Assembly: GCA_947306365.1 (NCBI GenBank)
Contig: CAMZGD010000005.1
Coordinates: 50,438-114,437, forward strand
DNA from: an uncultured Bacteroidales bacterium
GTDB lineage: Bacteria; Bacteroidota; Bacteroidia; Bacteroidales; UBA932
Direction of reading: 5' to 3'
DNA length: 64,000 nt
Shown: positions 1 to 7,661 of the stretch, in pieces
Position numbering within the stretch: position 1 is the first letter of the stretch
Layout: each line of letters begins with the position of its first letter
The notes under the pieces: generated by a model
Seen by the model: the letters and a program-made list of their open reading frames with translations, nothing else
Database searches by the model: none
Told to the model about the DNA's origin: nothing
Translations under genes and position numbers: made by a program

Positions 1-645
1 CAGGAACACCGGAAGGTCCACCTTCCCCACGAAACAGATGCCCTGGCTGTCCTTCTTGTCCGCACTGGGAAGCCCCGCCTCACGGGCGATGCGCCGCACC
101 TCGGGCTTGGTCAGGCCGCCGATGGGAAACAGCGCCGTAGCAAGCTGCTCCTGGGAGAGCTGGCAGAGGAAATAACTCTGGTCCTTGTTGGGATCGCTGC
201 CCGCCAGGATCCGGTAGACCGGACGGTCTTCTGCATCGGTTATAACCTCCTTGCGGCAGTAGTGCCCCGTCGCCACGAAGTCCGCACCCAGTTCCTGCGC
301 CGCTTTCCAGAAGGCGTCGAACTTGATCTCCCGGTTGCACAGCACATCGGGATTGGGCGTCCGTCCCTTCTCGTATTCGCTGAACATATAGTCCACGACC
401 CGCTGCCGGTACACGTCGCTCAAGTCGACGAAATGGAACGGGATGCCGATCTTGCGCGCCACCATCTCGGCTACGGAACGGTCTTCCTCCCATTCGCACG
501 CCCCGTGCAGGGTACCGGTCGTATCATGCCAGTTCTGCATGAACAGCGCGAACACGTCGCACCCCTGCCGCTTGAGCAGCAGGGCGGCCACACTGGAATC
601 CACGCCGCCGGACAGTCCGATGCAGATCTTGGGTTTCTTGTTCAT
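1..645 (-). CDS. mnmA: tRNA 2-thiouridylase MnmA, N-terminal part
   Basis: The reading frame opens with ATG at 645 and stays open for 215 codons to the window edge, so the C-terminus is missing. The enzyme adds sulfur to U34 of tRNA-Lys, -Glu and -Gln in the cytoplasm, using ATP. The N-terminus has the PP-loop SGGVDSS around residues 12-18. It is followed by a NPDVLCN segment carrying the first catalytic cysteine and by ATGHYCR, DQSYFL and DSQGICFVG, all in the MnmA order. The SRP RNA starts about 30 bp from this start codon on the opposite strand. Confidence 0.96.
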   Translation of the reverse strand, partial: MNKKPKICIGLSGGVDSSVAALLLKRQGCDVFALFMQNWHDTTGTLHGACEWEEDRSVAEMVARKIGIPFHFVDLSDVYRQRVVDYMFSEYEKGRTPNPDVLCNREIKFDAFWKAAQELGADFVATGHYCRKEVITDAEDRPVYRILAGSDPNKDQSYFLCQLSQEQLATALFPIGGLTKPEVRRIAREAGLPSADKKDSQGICFVGKVDLPVFL

Positions 646-662
646 TAATTCAAAAAAATAAC

Positions 663-670
663 TACCTTTG
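663..670 (+). promoter_or_regulatory. -7 box of the SRP RNA promoter
   Basis: The octamer TACCTTTG fits the Bacteroidetes -7 consensus TAnnTTTG. It ends about 5 bases before the first base of the SRP RNA terminal stem. Confidence 0.65.
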
Positions 671-674
671 TGCC

Positions 675-778
675 GGGGTAAGTCATATACGACCAGCTCC
701 CACTGAACTCCCCCAGGGCTTGACCGCAGCAAGGGTAGGTGGTTGTAGCGGTGCGATATATCAAGCTTACCCTTTTTT
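675..778 (+). ncRNA. ffs: Small bacterial SRP RNA (4.5S type)
   Basis: The RNA component of the signal recognition particle, which binds Ffh and targets nascent membrane proteins. The 5' GGGGTAAG segment (675-681) pairs with CTTACCC (766-772), followed by six T (773-778), so the transcript is about 100 nt and ends in its own terminator. The conserved domain IV internal loop is visible as CAGGGC on the 5' side and GCAGCAAGGGTA on the 3' side. The apical loop reads UUGACC where most SRP RNAs have CGGAAG, which is compatible with the URRC (UGAC) loop class rather than GGAA. The call rests on this core motif plus the closing stem; no covariance search was run. Confidence 0.88.
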
Positions 779-807
779 CGTGCCCTCCCGCAAAGCGGAT
801 TCCGTTA

Positions 808-1281
808 TCACAAATCGTTAAAAATCAATGGCATAATCGATTCTACGCCTTCAAAGACGAGAACCGGGCCGCCGCTTCCCAAAATGATGCGGAGCGGACG
901 CCCCGACACCCGTTCATACTGGGCCATCACCTGCCGGCAGGCGCCGCAGGGCGAGCCCGGACCGGGCAGCAGCTTCCCTTCGCGCGAACAGACCAGGGCC
1001 AGCGCCTCGAACGGGACACCCGGGTGCTGCGCACCGGCGGCGAACATCGCCGTACGCTCCGCACACAGGCCGGACGGGAAAGCGGCATTCTCCTGGTTCG
1101 CCCCCTGGACGACGGTTCCGTCGGCCAGACGGACGGCCGCCCCCACGTTGAACCGGGAATACGGGGCATAGGAACCCTTCGTCGCCTCGATGGCGGCTTC
1201 GAGCAGCGAACGGTCCGCATCGCCGAGTTCAGCAATCGATCCGTACGCTTCGTAAGGGATGGTCAACGTCTTCTTTTCCAT
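808..1281 (-). CDS. cdd: Cytidine deaminase
   Basis: Hydrolyses cytidine and deoxycytidine to uridine forms in pyrimidine salvage. The 157-residue protein has the zinc site of the homotetrameric CDA family: CAERTA (Cys ligand and proton-shuttle Glu) and PCGACRQ (two Cys ligands). The FNVGAA substrate motif lies near residue 45. A longer in-frame reading upstream exists, but ATG at 1281 matches the family N-terminus and sits about 25 bases below a -7 box (TATCTTTG, complement of 1305-1312). That promoter is back to back with the promoter of the glucosaminidase gene. Confidence 0.95.
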   Translation of the reverse strand: MEKKTLTIPYEAYGSIAELGDADRSLLEAAIEATKGSYAPYSRFNVGAAVRLADGTVVQGANQENAAFPSGLCAERTAMFAAGAQHPGVPFEALALVCSREGKLLPGPGSPCGACRQVMAQYERVSGRPLRIILGSGGPVLVFEGVESIMPLIFNDL

Positions 1282-1304
1282 AACCGTATTCAGCTGATAT
1301 TCTA

Positions 1305-1331
1305 CAAAGATACAAAAAAATGCTATATTTG
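1305..1331. promoter_or_regulatory. Divergent -7 boxes for cdd and glucosaminidase gene
   Basis: The complement of 1305-1312 reads TATCTTTG, serving cdd. On the plus strand 1324-1331 reads TATATTTG, serving the gene starting at 1337. Both match TAnnTTTG. The plus-strand box ends only five bases before the ATG, so that mRNA should have almost no leader. Confidence 0.6.
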
Positions 1332-1336
1332 TAGGG

Positions 1337-2284
1337 ATGAAACGGATTCTGACCCTCGTCGCAATGCTGGTCCTGCTGGCCGGAACGGCGGCGGCACAAA
1401 AGCAAACGCGCGCCGCGTACATCGCCCGTTATGCCGACATCGCCGTCCGGGAAATGAAGGCCACCGGCATCCCGGCCAGCATCACGCTGGCGCAGGGCTG
1501 CCTGGAATCGGGCGACGGCAACAGCACCCTCGCCACGCAGGCCAACAACCATTTCGGCATCAAATGCCACGGCTGGAAAGGAAAGACCGTCCGGCACACC
1601 GACGATGCCCCCGATGAGTGTTTCCGCAGCTACGACAGCGCCGAAGCCTCCTTCCGTGACCACAGCGATTTCCTGCGTTACCGCGACCGCTACGCCACCC
1701 TGTTCAACCTGGAGCCGACCGATTACAAGGGATGGGCCTACGGCCTGCAGAAAGCCGGCTATGCCACGGCGCAGACCTATGCCGCCAGCCTGATCCGGAT
1801 CATCGAGGACTATGAACTCTACCTGTACGACCAGTTGGACGAGTCGGCGCGGGAGGCGCTGCCGCCGACCCCTTCTGAGGCTGAGTTCAGCATCAAGCTC
1901 AAGCAGCTTCCGGGATACGTCTACCAGATTCCGCTGAACCGGGAACTGCGCACCACCAACGGCGTGACCTACATCGTCGCGCTCGAAGGGGACACCTACG
2001 CCCAGCTGGCGCGCGAATACAACCTGTTCAAGCGCGAGCTCCTGCGCTTCAACGACCTCAAACGGGAAGCCCCCATCCACGCCGGCGAACGGGTCTACAT
2101 CAACGCCAAGAAAAACGAGAGTGCGCCCCACCTCGACAAGCACGTCGTGGAAGCGGGCGAAACCCTGCGCGACCTGTCGCAGCGCTACGCCGTGAAACTG
2201 AAGAAACTCTACCGATACAACGCGATGGAACCGGGCACCGAGCCCGAACCCGGCACCATTCTCAATCTCCGTAAGCCCCGATGA
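1337..2284 (+). CDS. Secreted glucosaminidase with C-terminal LysM repeats
   Basis: A 315-residue exported peptidoglycan hydrolase. A signal peptide covers residues 1-20 (cleavage after AAA). A FlgJ/LytG-type glucosaminidase domain follows at about 25-170, with the SITLAQGCLESG motif carrying the catalytic Glu57 and the NNHFGIKCHGWKG and AGYATAQTYA segments typical of the family. Two LysM-like segments follow (about 205-255 and 268-313), which would bind glycan chains. The stop overlaps the start of mltG by four bases (ATGA), so the two wall hydrolases are probably translationally coupled. Confidence 0.9.
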   Translation: MKRILTLVAMLVLLAGTAAAQKQTRAAYIARYADIAVREMKATGIPASITLAQGCLESGDGNSTLATQANNHFGIKCHGWKGKTVRHTDDAPDECFRSYDSAEASFRDHSDFLRYRDRYATLFNLEPTDYKGWAYGLQKAGYATAQTYAASLIRIIEDYELYLYDQLDESAREALPPTPSEAEFSIKLKQLPGYVYQIPLNRELRTTNGVTYIVALEGDTYAQLAREYNLFKRELLRFNDLKREAPIHAGERVYINAKKNESAPHLDKHVVEAGETLRDLSQRYAVKLKKLYRYNAMEPGTEPEPGTILNLRKPR

Positions 2285-3360
2285 AAAAAAAGACCCGCTT
2301 CGGCCTGCTGGCCGTCCTGCTGCTCCTGGCAGCCGGCGTCCTGGCCGCCCTCAACTTCTACGGCACCTTCTATCACGACAATGTCAAGGCGGGTGACAAA
2401 CCGCAGGACATCCGGATCCGCCGCGACTTCACGTACGACCAGCTGCTGGACGCCGTGCGCAACAGCGGGGCCGTCGACAATGAAAAGACGTTCCTGCGCG
2501 CCGCCAAGGTGATGAAACTCCGCGACAGTTTCCGTCCCGGCCTGTACCGCTTCCGGAAAGGGACGGGCAACAAAGGCCTGGTCCGGATGCTGCAGAAAGG
2601 GTGGCAGACGCCGGTCCGGCTGGTGATTCCGGGGTATTTCCGGCACCTCGACCGTTTTGCCGACTTCCTGGGCGAACAGCTGGAGGCCGATGCCGCCGAC
2701 TTCGCCGCCGTCCTGGACGACGCGGCGACGGCCGCCCGCTACGGATTCAAGCCGGAGACCTTCATCGGGATGTTCATCCCCAACACGTACGAGGTGTGGT
2801 GGACGGTCACTCCGGAAGACTTCATCGAACGGATGCATCAGGAATACGAACGGTTCTGGACGCCCGAGCGCGATGCGAAAGCCCTTGCCGCCGGGCTGAC
2901 CCGGCAGGAAGTGAGCACGCTCGCCTCCATCGTCATCGAGGAGACCAAGTACGAACCCGAGATGCCGCGCGTCGCCGGCGTCTATATGAACCGGCTCCTG
3001 CGCGGGATGCTCCTGCAGGCCGACCCGACCGTCCTCTACGCCGTCGGCGACCCGAGCCTGAAACGCGTCCTGAACCGGCACCTGGAAACGGATTCCCCCT
3101 ACAACACCTACAAGTACGCCGGCCTGCCGCCGGGCCCCATCACGATGCCGCCCGTCGCGGCCATCGACGCCGTCCTCAACTACGAACGGCACGACTACCT
3201 GTATTTCTGCGCCCGGGACACGTTCGACGGACAGCACGTCTTCGCCAAGACGCTGGCGGCCCACAATGAAAATGCCCGCCGTTACCAGCGGGCACTTTCC
3301 AGTCAGTTGAAAGCGGCCGTCACAGCCCCGAAGGGAAGTCGCCGGTCCACGATTCGATGA
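2281..3360 (+). CDS. mltG: Endolytic murein transglycosylase MltG (YceG family)
   Basis: An inner-membrane-anchored enzyme that cleaves nascent glycan strands and helps set their length. It has one N-terminal membrane anchor (residues 7-26), a LysM-like region, then the YceG domain. The LASIVIEET motif contains Glu221, equivalent to the catalytic E218 of E. coli MltG by alignment from memory. The outer Glu of that motif is Ile219 here. LQADPTV and SPYNTYKYAGLPPGPI are conserved. The length of 359 residues is usual for Bacteroidetes. The last 41 bases overlap the end of the convergent ctp gene. Confidence 0.93.
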   Translation: MKKKTRFGLLAVLLLLAAGVLAALNFYGTFYHDNVKAGDKPQDIRIRRDFTYDQLLDAVRNSGAVDNEKTFLRAAKVMKLRDSFRPGLYRFRKGTGNKGLVRMLQKGWQTPVRLVIPGYFRHLDRFADFLGEQLEADAADFAAVLDDAATAARYGFKPETFIGMFIPNTYEVWWTVTPEDFIERMHQEYERFWTPERDAKALAAGLTRQEVSTLASIVIEETKYEPEMPRVAGVYMNRLLRGMLLQADPTVLYAVGDPSLKRVLNRHLETDSPYNTYKYAGLPPGPITMPPVAAIDAVLNYERHDYLYFCARDTFDGQHVFAKTLAAHNENARRYQRALSSQLKAAVTAPKGSRRSTIR

Positions 3361-4909
3361 TCTCGACCGCCCGGTGGAACTCCGGGTCGCGTTCCCGGTT
3401 GATGACCTGCCAGTAGCCGTTCATACCCAGCGGACCACGGGCCAGCAGGGCCTTGAGGCGCGTCTTCAGGACAGCTTCGCACGCTTCCAGCTCGCCTTCC
3501 CCCGGTTCGACCCCCTTTTCGGCACAGTAAGCCAGAAGCCCCGAGAAAGCCTCCGCTTCCAGCTTGTCATACTTCTTCAGGAACCCCTCGATGTCGTCGG
3601 CCTGCAACGCACCGCGGTGCTTGTCGAGGTAATCGTAGGTATATGCCGTGAGGAGTCCGCCGCCGACGGCTTCCAGGAAGAACCGGTTGTAACCCGTCGT
3701 GTCGTAGGGCACGAATACGTCGGGCACGATGCCGCCGATGCCATAGACCGGCCGGCCCAGCTTCAATGTTTCGAAACGCAGGGAATCCGGCATCCGGATG
3801 CTGTCGCGGCAGAACGATTCGCCGCGCTCGTACCGCTCCCGGGCCTGCCGGAAATAGGAAGCCCGCTTCCCCTGTTCATACGGCGACTGCACCATCCGGC
3901 CGCTGGGCGTCTGGTAACGGGCCACCGTCAACCGCATCTCGGAACCGTCGGGAAGCTCATACTGCTGCTGGACCAGTCCCTTCCCGAAGGTCCGGCGGCC
4001 GACGACCACGGCCCGGTCCCAATCCTGCAGCGCACCGGAGAGGACCTCGCTGGCGCTGGCGCTGTTCTCGTCGACCAGCACCACCAGCGGGCCTTTCTTG
4101 TAGAATCCGCGGCCGGTCGCCTCGTCGTCCCGGTCCACGTCGTTGCCCCGCACCCGGACGATGACCTGTCCCTTTTCCAGGAACATGTCGGCGATCGTCT
4201 CGGCGATGTGCATGAAGCCGCCGCCGTTGCCGCGCAAGTCGATGATGATGCCACGGGGGCGGGTGCGCCCCGTCAGGATGCGCAGCGCCTTGAGGATCTC
4301 TTCGTCGGAAGTCTGGGAGAAGCGGCTGAGCTTGAGACAGACGATGTCGGAATCCAGCTTGTAGGCCGCATCCAGGCTCTCGATCGGAATGGTGTCGCGA
4401 CGGATCACATAATCCCGCAGGTACCCGTTACGCACGACGGACACGGTGACCGTACTCCCTTTCGGGCCGCGCAGCAACGCACGCACGCCCTGCGCATCCA
4501 GGCCCGTCCCGGCAATCGGCTGACCGTCCACCGCCACGATCTTGTCGCCCGCCAGCAACCCGGCCGCCTCGGCCGGACCGCCCACGATGACGGACTGGAC
4601 CGTCAGCGTGTCGGCGATCATCGCATACTCGATGCCCACCCCTTCGAACGAACCGTCCAGCGGCTCGTTGACGGATTCCACGTCGCCCCGCGCTATGTAG
4701 GTGGAGTGCGGATCCAGCTGGTTCATCAGGTCATCCAGCATCGAATCGACCATCTTGTCCATATCGAGGGAGTCCACATAGCGGTTTTCGATGAAATACA
4801 GTGCACGGACGATCTTGTCCGCATTGCGGCGGACCGTCGTCCAGCCCTGTGCCTGCAGCGGCAGGCTGAGGGTCAGCAGCAGGAGGAGGGTTCCGGACAG
4901 GCGTCTCAT
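3320..4909 (-). CDS. C-terminal processing peptidase (S41)
   Basis: A periplasmic serine protease of 529 residues. A signal peptide covers 1-20. A PDZ domain lies at about 85-165 (GVGIEY, AAGLLAGDKIVAVDG) and the S41 domain at about 180-375. The catalytic Ser285 lies in the SASASE motif and Lys310 in FGKG, 25 residues apart as in Prc/CtpA. A C-terminal extension of about 130 residues is usual in Bacteroidetes members. The start codon overlaps the rnz stop by four bases, so rpsA, rnz and this gene may form one transcript. Substrates cannot be told from sequence. Confidence 0.93.
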   Translation of the reverse strand: MRRLSGTLLLLLTLSLPLQAQGWTTVRRNADKIVRALYFIENRYVDSLDMDKMVDSMLDDLMNQLDPHSTYIARGDVESVNEPLDGSFEGVGIEYAMIADTLTVQSVIVGGPAEAAGLLAGDKIVAVDGQPIAGTGLDAQGVRALLRGPKGSTVTVSVVRNGYLRDYVIRRDTIPIESLDAAYKLDSDIVCLKLSRFSQTSDEEILKALRILTGRTRPRGIIIDLRGNGGGFMHIAETIADMFLEKGQVIVRVRGNDVDRDDEATGRGFYKKGPLVVLVDENSASASEVLSGALQDWDRAVVVGRRTFGKGLVQQQYELPDGSEMRLTVARYQTPSGRMVQSPYEQGKRASYFRQARERYERGESFCRDSIRMPDSLRFETLKLGRPVYGIGGIVPDVFVPYDTTGYNRFFLEAVGGGLLTAYTYDYLDKHRGALQADDIEGFLKKYDKLEAEAFSGLLAYCAEKGVEPGEGELEACEAVLKTRLKALLARGPLGMNGYWQVINRERDPEFHRAVEIIESWTGDFPSGL

Positions 4910-5676
4910 ACTTCAAACAGTTTTCCTTCTTCGGCCAGGTACGTCTCGGGAAAGACCTCGCGCGCCTGCGAGAGCAGGACGCCCAGGTCCGGGTAACGCG
5001 AAGAGAAATGGCCGATCACCAGCTTCTTCGCACCGGCGGCCGCAGCGACCTGCGCCGCCTCCCGTGCCGTCGAATGGAACATTTTGTGTGCCAGATCGGC
5101 ATGTTCGTCGGCAAAAGTCGCTTCGTGATAGATCAAGTCGGTCCCTTGCAGCCACTCCGATTCCTCCGGGAAGACCATCGTATCGGAGCAGTACGCCGCC
5201 GACTGTCCGGTCGTCAGCCAGATGAGCCGGTAACCGAAACAGTCGATGCGATGCTGCAGGGGAAATGCCCAGACTTCACAGTTGCGCAGCGCGATGATCC
5301 GCTCCGGCTCCTTCATCGTCAACGGGACGTGGTGGATCTCATACTTGATCCCCTCCCCGAAATGAGCGAGGAAGAAACGCAGCACGGAGCCGAAGTCGCG
5401 CGGCGCATAGATGTAGAGCGGCGCCGTACGGCCGTCGAGCGCCATGGTGGAAAGCATTCCGAAAATACCGAAGACGTGGTCTCCGTGCAGGTGGGAAAGC
5501 AGGATGTTGTCGAGCCGTGCCTTCGAAATGCCGTAGCGCTTCAACTGGACCTGCGTCTGCTCGCCGCAGTCGACCAAAAACAAGCGCCCATGCAGGTTGA
5601 ATACGTGGGCGCTTTGGTGTTGGTCAACCATCGGCCGTGCAGACGCCGTACCTAAGGTTGTCAGGGTGAAATTCAC
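4906..5676 (-). CDS. rnz: Ribonuclease Z, short form
   Basis: A metallo-beta-lactamase-fold endonuclease that trims tRNA 3' trailers. Metal-binding motifs are present in order: HLHGDH (around residue 65), the QHRIDCFGYR histidine, YCSDT, a HEATF..HST region and IGHFSSRY. Only about 11 residues separate GYR from YCSDT, where most bacterial RNase Z have about 50. The 256-residue total is correspondingly shorter than the usual 300 or so. The start is GTG, which shares its G with the TAG stop of rpsA (TAGTG). Confidence 0.9.
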   Translation of the reverse strand: MNFTLTTLGTASARPMVDQHQSAHVFNLHGRLFLVDCGEQTQVQLKRYGISKARLDNILLSHLHGDHVFGIFGMLSTMALDGRTAPLYIYAPRDFGSVLRFFLAHFGEGIKYEIHHVPLTMKEPERIIALRNCEVWAFPLQHRIDCFGYRLIWLTTGQSAAYCSDTMVFPEESEWLQGTDLIYHEATFADEHADLAHKMFHSTAREAAQVAAAAGAKKLVIGHFSSRYPDLGVLLSQAREVFPETYLAEEGKLFEV

Positions 5677-7553
5677 TACTTGCCGGCTTTTTCTTCCGCT
5701 TCGAGGCGGCTCTTGAGGTCGGCCAGGTCGGAGATGTCACCGAGGGTCGTCTTCTCCAGGTTGTCCTTCAGCTTGCGGACGGCCTTCTGGGTGTTGTTGG
5801 CCTCGGATTCCTTCTCGCGGGCCTCTTTCTTGGCCTCTTCGCGCTTCACTTCCTCGAACGTACGGGTGTGCGACAGGGTGATCTTCTTGCTACCCTTGTT
5901 GAATTCGGTCACCTTGAACGGGAGTTTCTCACCTTCCTTGGCGGTCGTACCGTCTTCCTTCACGAGGTTGCGGTTCGAGCAGAAACCGGTCACGCCCTCG
6001 GCCAGGGTCACGGTAGCGCCCTTGTCGACCAGTGCGGTGACGGTACCCTCGTGGACGGAACCCACGGAGTAGGTGTTCTCGTATTCGTTCCAGGGATTCT
6101 CCTCGAGCTGCTTGTGGCCGAGGCTCAGACGACGGTTCTCCTGGTCGACTTCGAGGACCACGACCTCGAGCGGCTCACCGATGGAGGTGAACTCGGACGG
6201 GTGCTTGATCTTCTTGGTCCAGCTCAGGTCGCTGATGTGGACGAGGCCGTCAACACCTTCCTCCAACTCCACGAACACGCCGAAGTTGGTAAAGTTGCGG
6301 ACCGTGGCGGTATGCTTCGAGTTGATCGGATACTTCTCGGTGATGGTAGCCCACGGATCCGGTTTGAGCTGCTTGATGCCGAGGCTCATCTTGCGTTCCT
6401 CGCGGTCGAGCGTGAGGATCACGGCCTCCACTTCGTCGCCCACCTTCAGGAAATCCTGTGCGCTGCGCAGATGCAGGCTCCAGCTCATTTCCGAAACGTG
6501 GATCAGGCCCTCGACGCCGGGCTGCACTTCCACGAAGGCGCCGTAGTCGGCAATGACCACGACCTTGCCCTTCACGGTGTCGCCCACCTTGAGGTCCGGA
6601 TCGAGCGCATCCCACGGATGCGGGGTAAGCTGCTTGAGACCCAGCGCGATGCGCTTCTTGGTATCGTCGAAATCGAGAATCACCACATTGATCTTCTGGT
6701 CGAGGGAGACCACCTCTTCCGGATGGCTGATGCGGCCCCAGCTCAGGTCGGTGATGTGGATCAGACCGTCCACGCCGCCCAGGTCGACGAACACGCCGTA
6801 GGAGGTGATGTTCTTGACCGTACCTTCCAGGACCTGGCCCTTTTCGAGCTTCGCGATGATGTCGGCCTTCTGGGCTTCGATCTCGGCCTCGATGAGCGCC
6901 TTGTGGGAAACGACCACATTGCGGAACTCCTGGTTGATCTTCACGATCTTGAATTCCATGGTCTTGTTCACGTACATGTCGTAGTCGCGGATGGGCTTCA
7001 CGTCGATCTGGCTGCCCGGGAGGAAGGCCTCGATGCCGAACACGTCCACGATCATGCCGCCTTTCGTACGGCACTTGATGTAACCCTTGACGATCTCGTC
7101 TTTCTCGAAGGCCTCGTTGACACGGTCCCAGGACTTGACGGCGCGGGCGCGCTTGTGGGAGAGGATGAGCTGGCCTTTCTTGTCTTCCGCGTTCTCCACA
7201 TACACTTCCACGGTGTCGCCGACGGCGAGATCCGGGTTGTAGCGGAATTCATTGATGCTGATGACACCTTCGCTCTTGTAACCGATGTTGACGATCACTT
7301 CGCGCTTGTTGATGGCGACCACGGTGCCCTCTACGACCTCATTTTCGTTGATGCGGCTGAGGCTCTTGCTGTAACTTTCTTCATTGGCGGCTTTCTCCGC
7401 AGCGTCGAAGCCGTCGTTTTCGAACGCGTCCCAGTCGAACTTGTCGTTGTCCACGGAAGCGTTGCTTTTTTTGGTGGCGGGTTTCACGACCACCTGCTCT
7501 TCGATCTCCTCTGCATTTTCAATGGCAGGATTCTCGATGATTTCTTCAGACAT
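5676..7553 (-). CDS. rpsA: 30S ribosomal protein S1
   Basis: The RNA-binding ribosomal protein that recruits mRNA. It is 625 residues: an acidic N-terminus (1-60) and six S1/OB repeats at about 52-118, 135-205, 222-290, 307-377, 392-462 and 480-548. Repeats 3-5 show the best conserved GVFVDLGGVDGLIH-like cores. A basic/acidic tail ends in a short coiled segment. In Bacteroidota S1 matters because most mRNAs lack Shine-Dalgarno sequences, as seen around most genes here. Transcription should start at the -7 box at 7625-7632, about 75 bases upstream of the ATG. Confidence 0.97.
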   Translation of the reverse strand: MSEEIIENPAIENAEEIEEQVVVKPATKKSNASVDNDKFDWDAFENDGFDAAEKAANEESYSKSLSRINENEVVEGTVVAINKREVIVNIGYKSEGVISINEFRYNPDLAVGDTVEVYVENAEDKKGQLILSHKRARAVKSWDRVNEAFEKDEIVKGYIKCRTKGGMIVDVFGIEAFLPGSQIDVKPIRDYDMYVNKTMEFKIVKINQEFRNVVVSHKALIEAEIEAQKADIIAKLEKGQVLEGTVKNITSYGVFVDLGGVDGLIHITDLSWGRISHPEEVVSLDQKINVVILDFDDTKKRIALGLKQLTPHPWDALDPDLKVGDTVKGKVVVIADYGAFVEVQPGVEGLIHVSEMSWSLHLRSAQDFLKVGDEVEAVILTLDREERKMSLGIKQLKPDPWATITEKYPINSKHTATVRNFTNFGVFVELEEGVDGLVHISDLSWTKKIKHPSEFTSIGEPLEVVVLEVDQENRRLSLGHKQLEENPWNEYENTYSVGSVHEGTVTALVDKGATVTLAEGVTGFCSNRNLVKEDGTTAKEGEKLPFKVTEFNKGSKKITLSHTRTFEEVKREEAKKEAREKESEANNTQKAVRKLKDNLEKTTLGDISDLADLKSRLEAEEKAGK

Positions 7554-7632
7554 GATTGATAAATAAATTGTTAAACAATAAGTAGTTAGACATTATTTAT
7601 AAGCCCGCTGTCCGAGCGGGGCTGCAAATATA
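7554..7632 (-). promoter_or_regulatory. rpsA promoter and structured leader
   Basis: On the minus strand the complement of 7625-7632 reads TATATTTG, a -7 box. The leader that follows is long for this window. Near its 5' end it holds a GC-rich hairpin, CCCGCT paired with AGCGGG (arms at 7615-7620 and 7604-7609), followed by an A/T-rich stretch up to the ATG. No other gene here has such a leader except the RAYTs. A role in S1 autoregulation is an inference. Confidence 0.55.
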
Positions 7633-7661
7633 GCTATTTTTTCCAATCTTCCGCACAAAAT

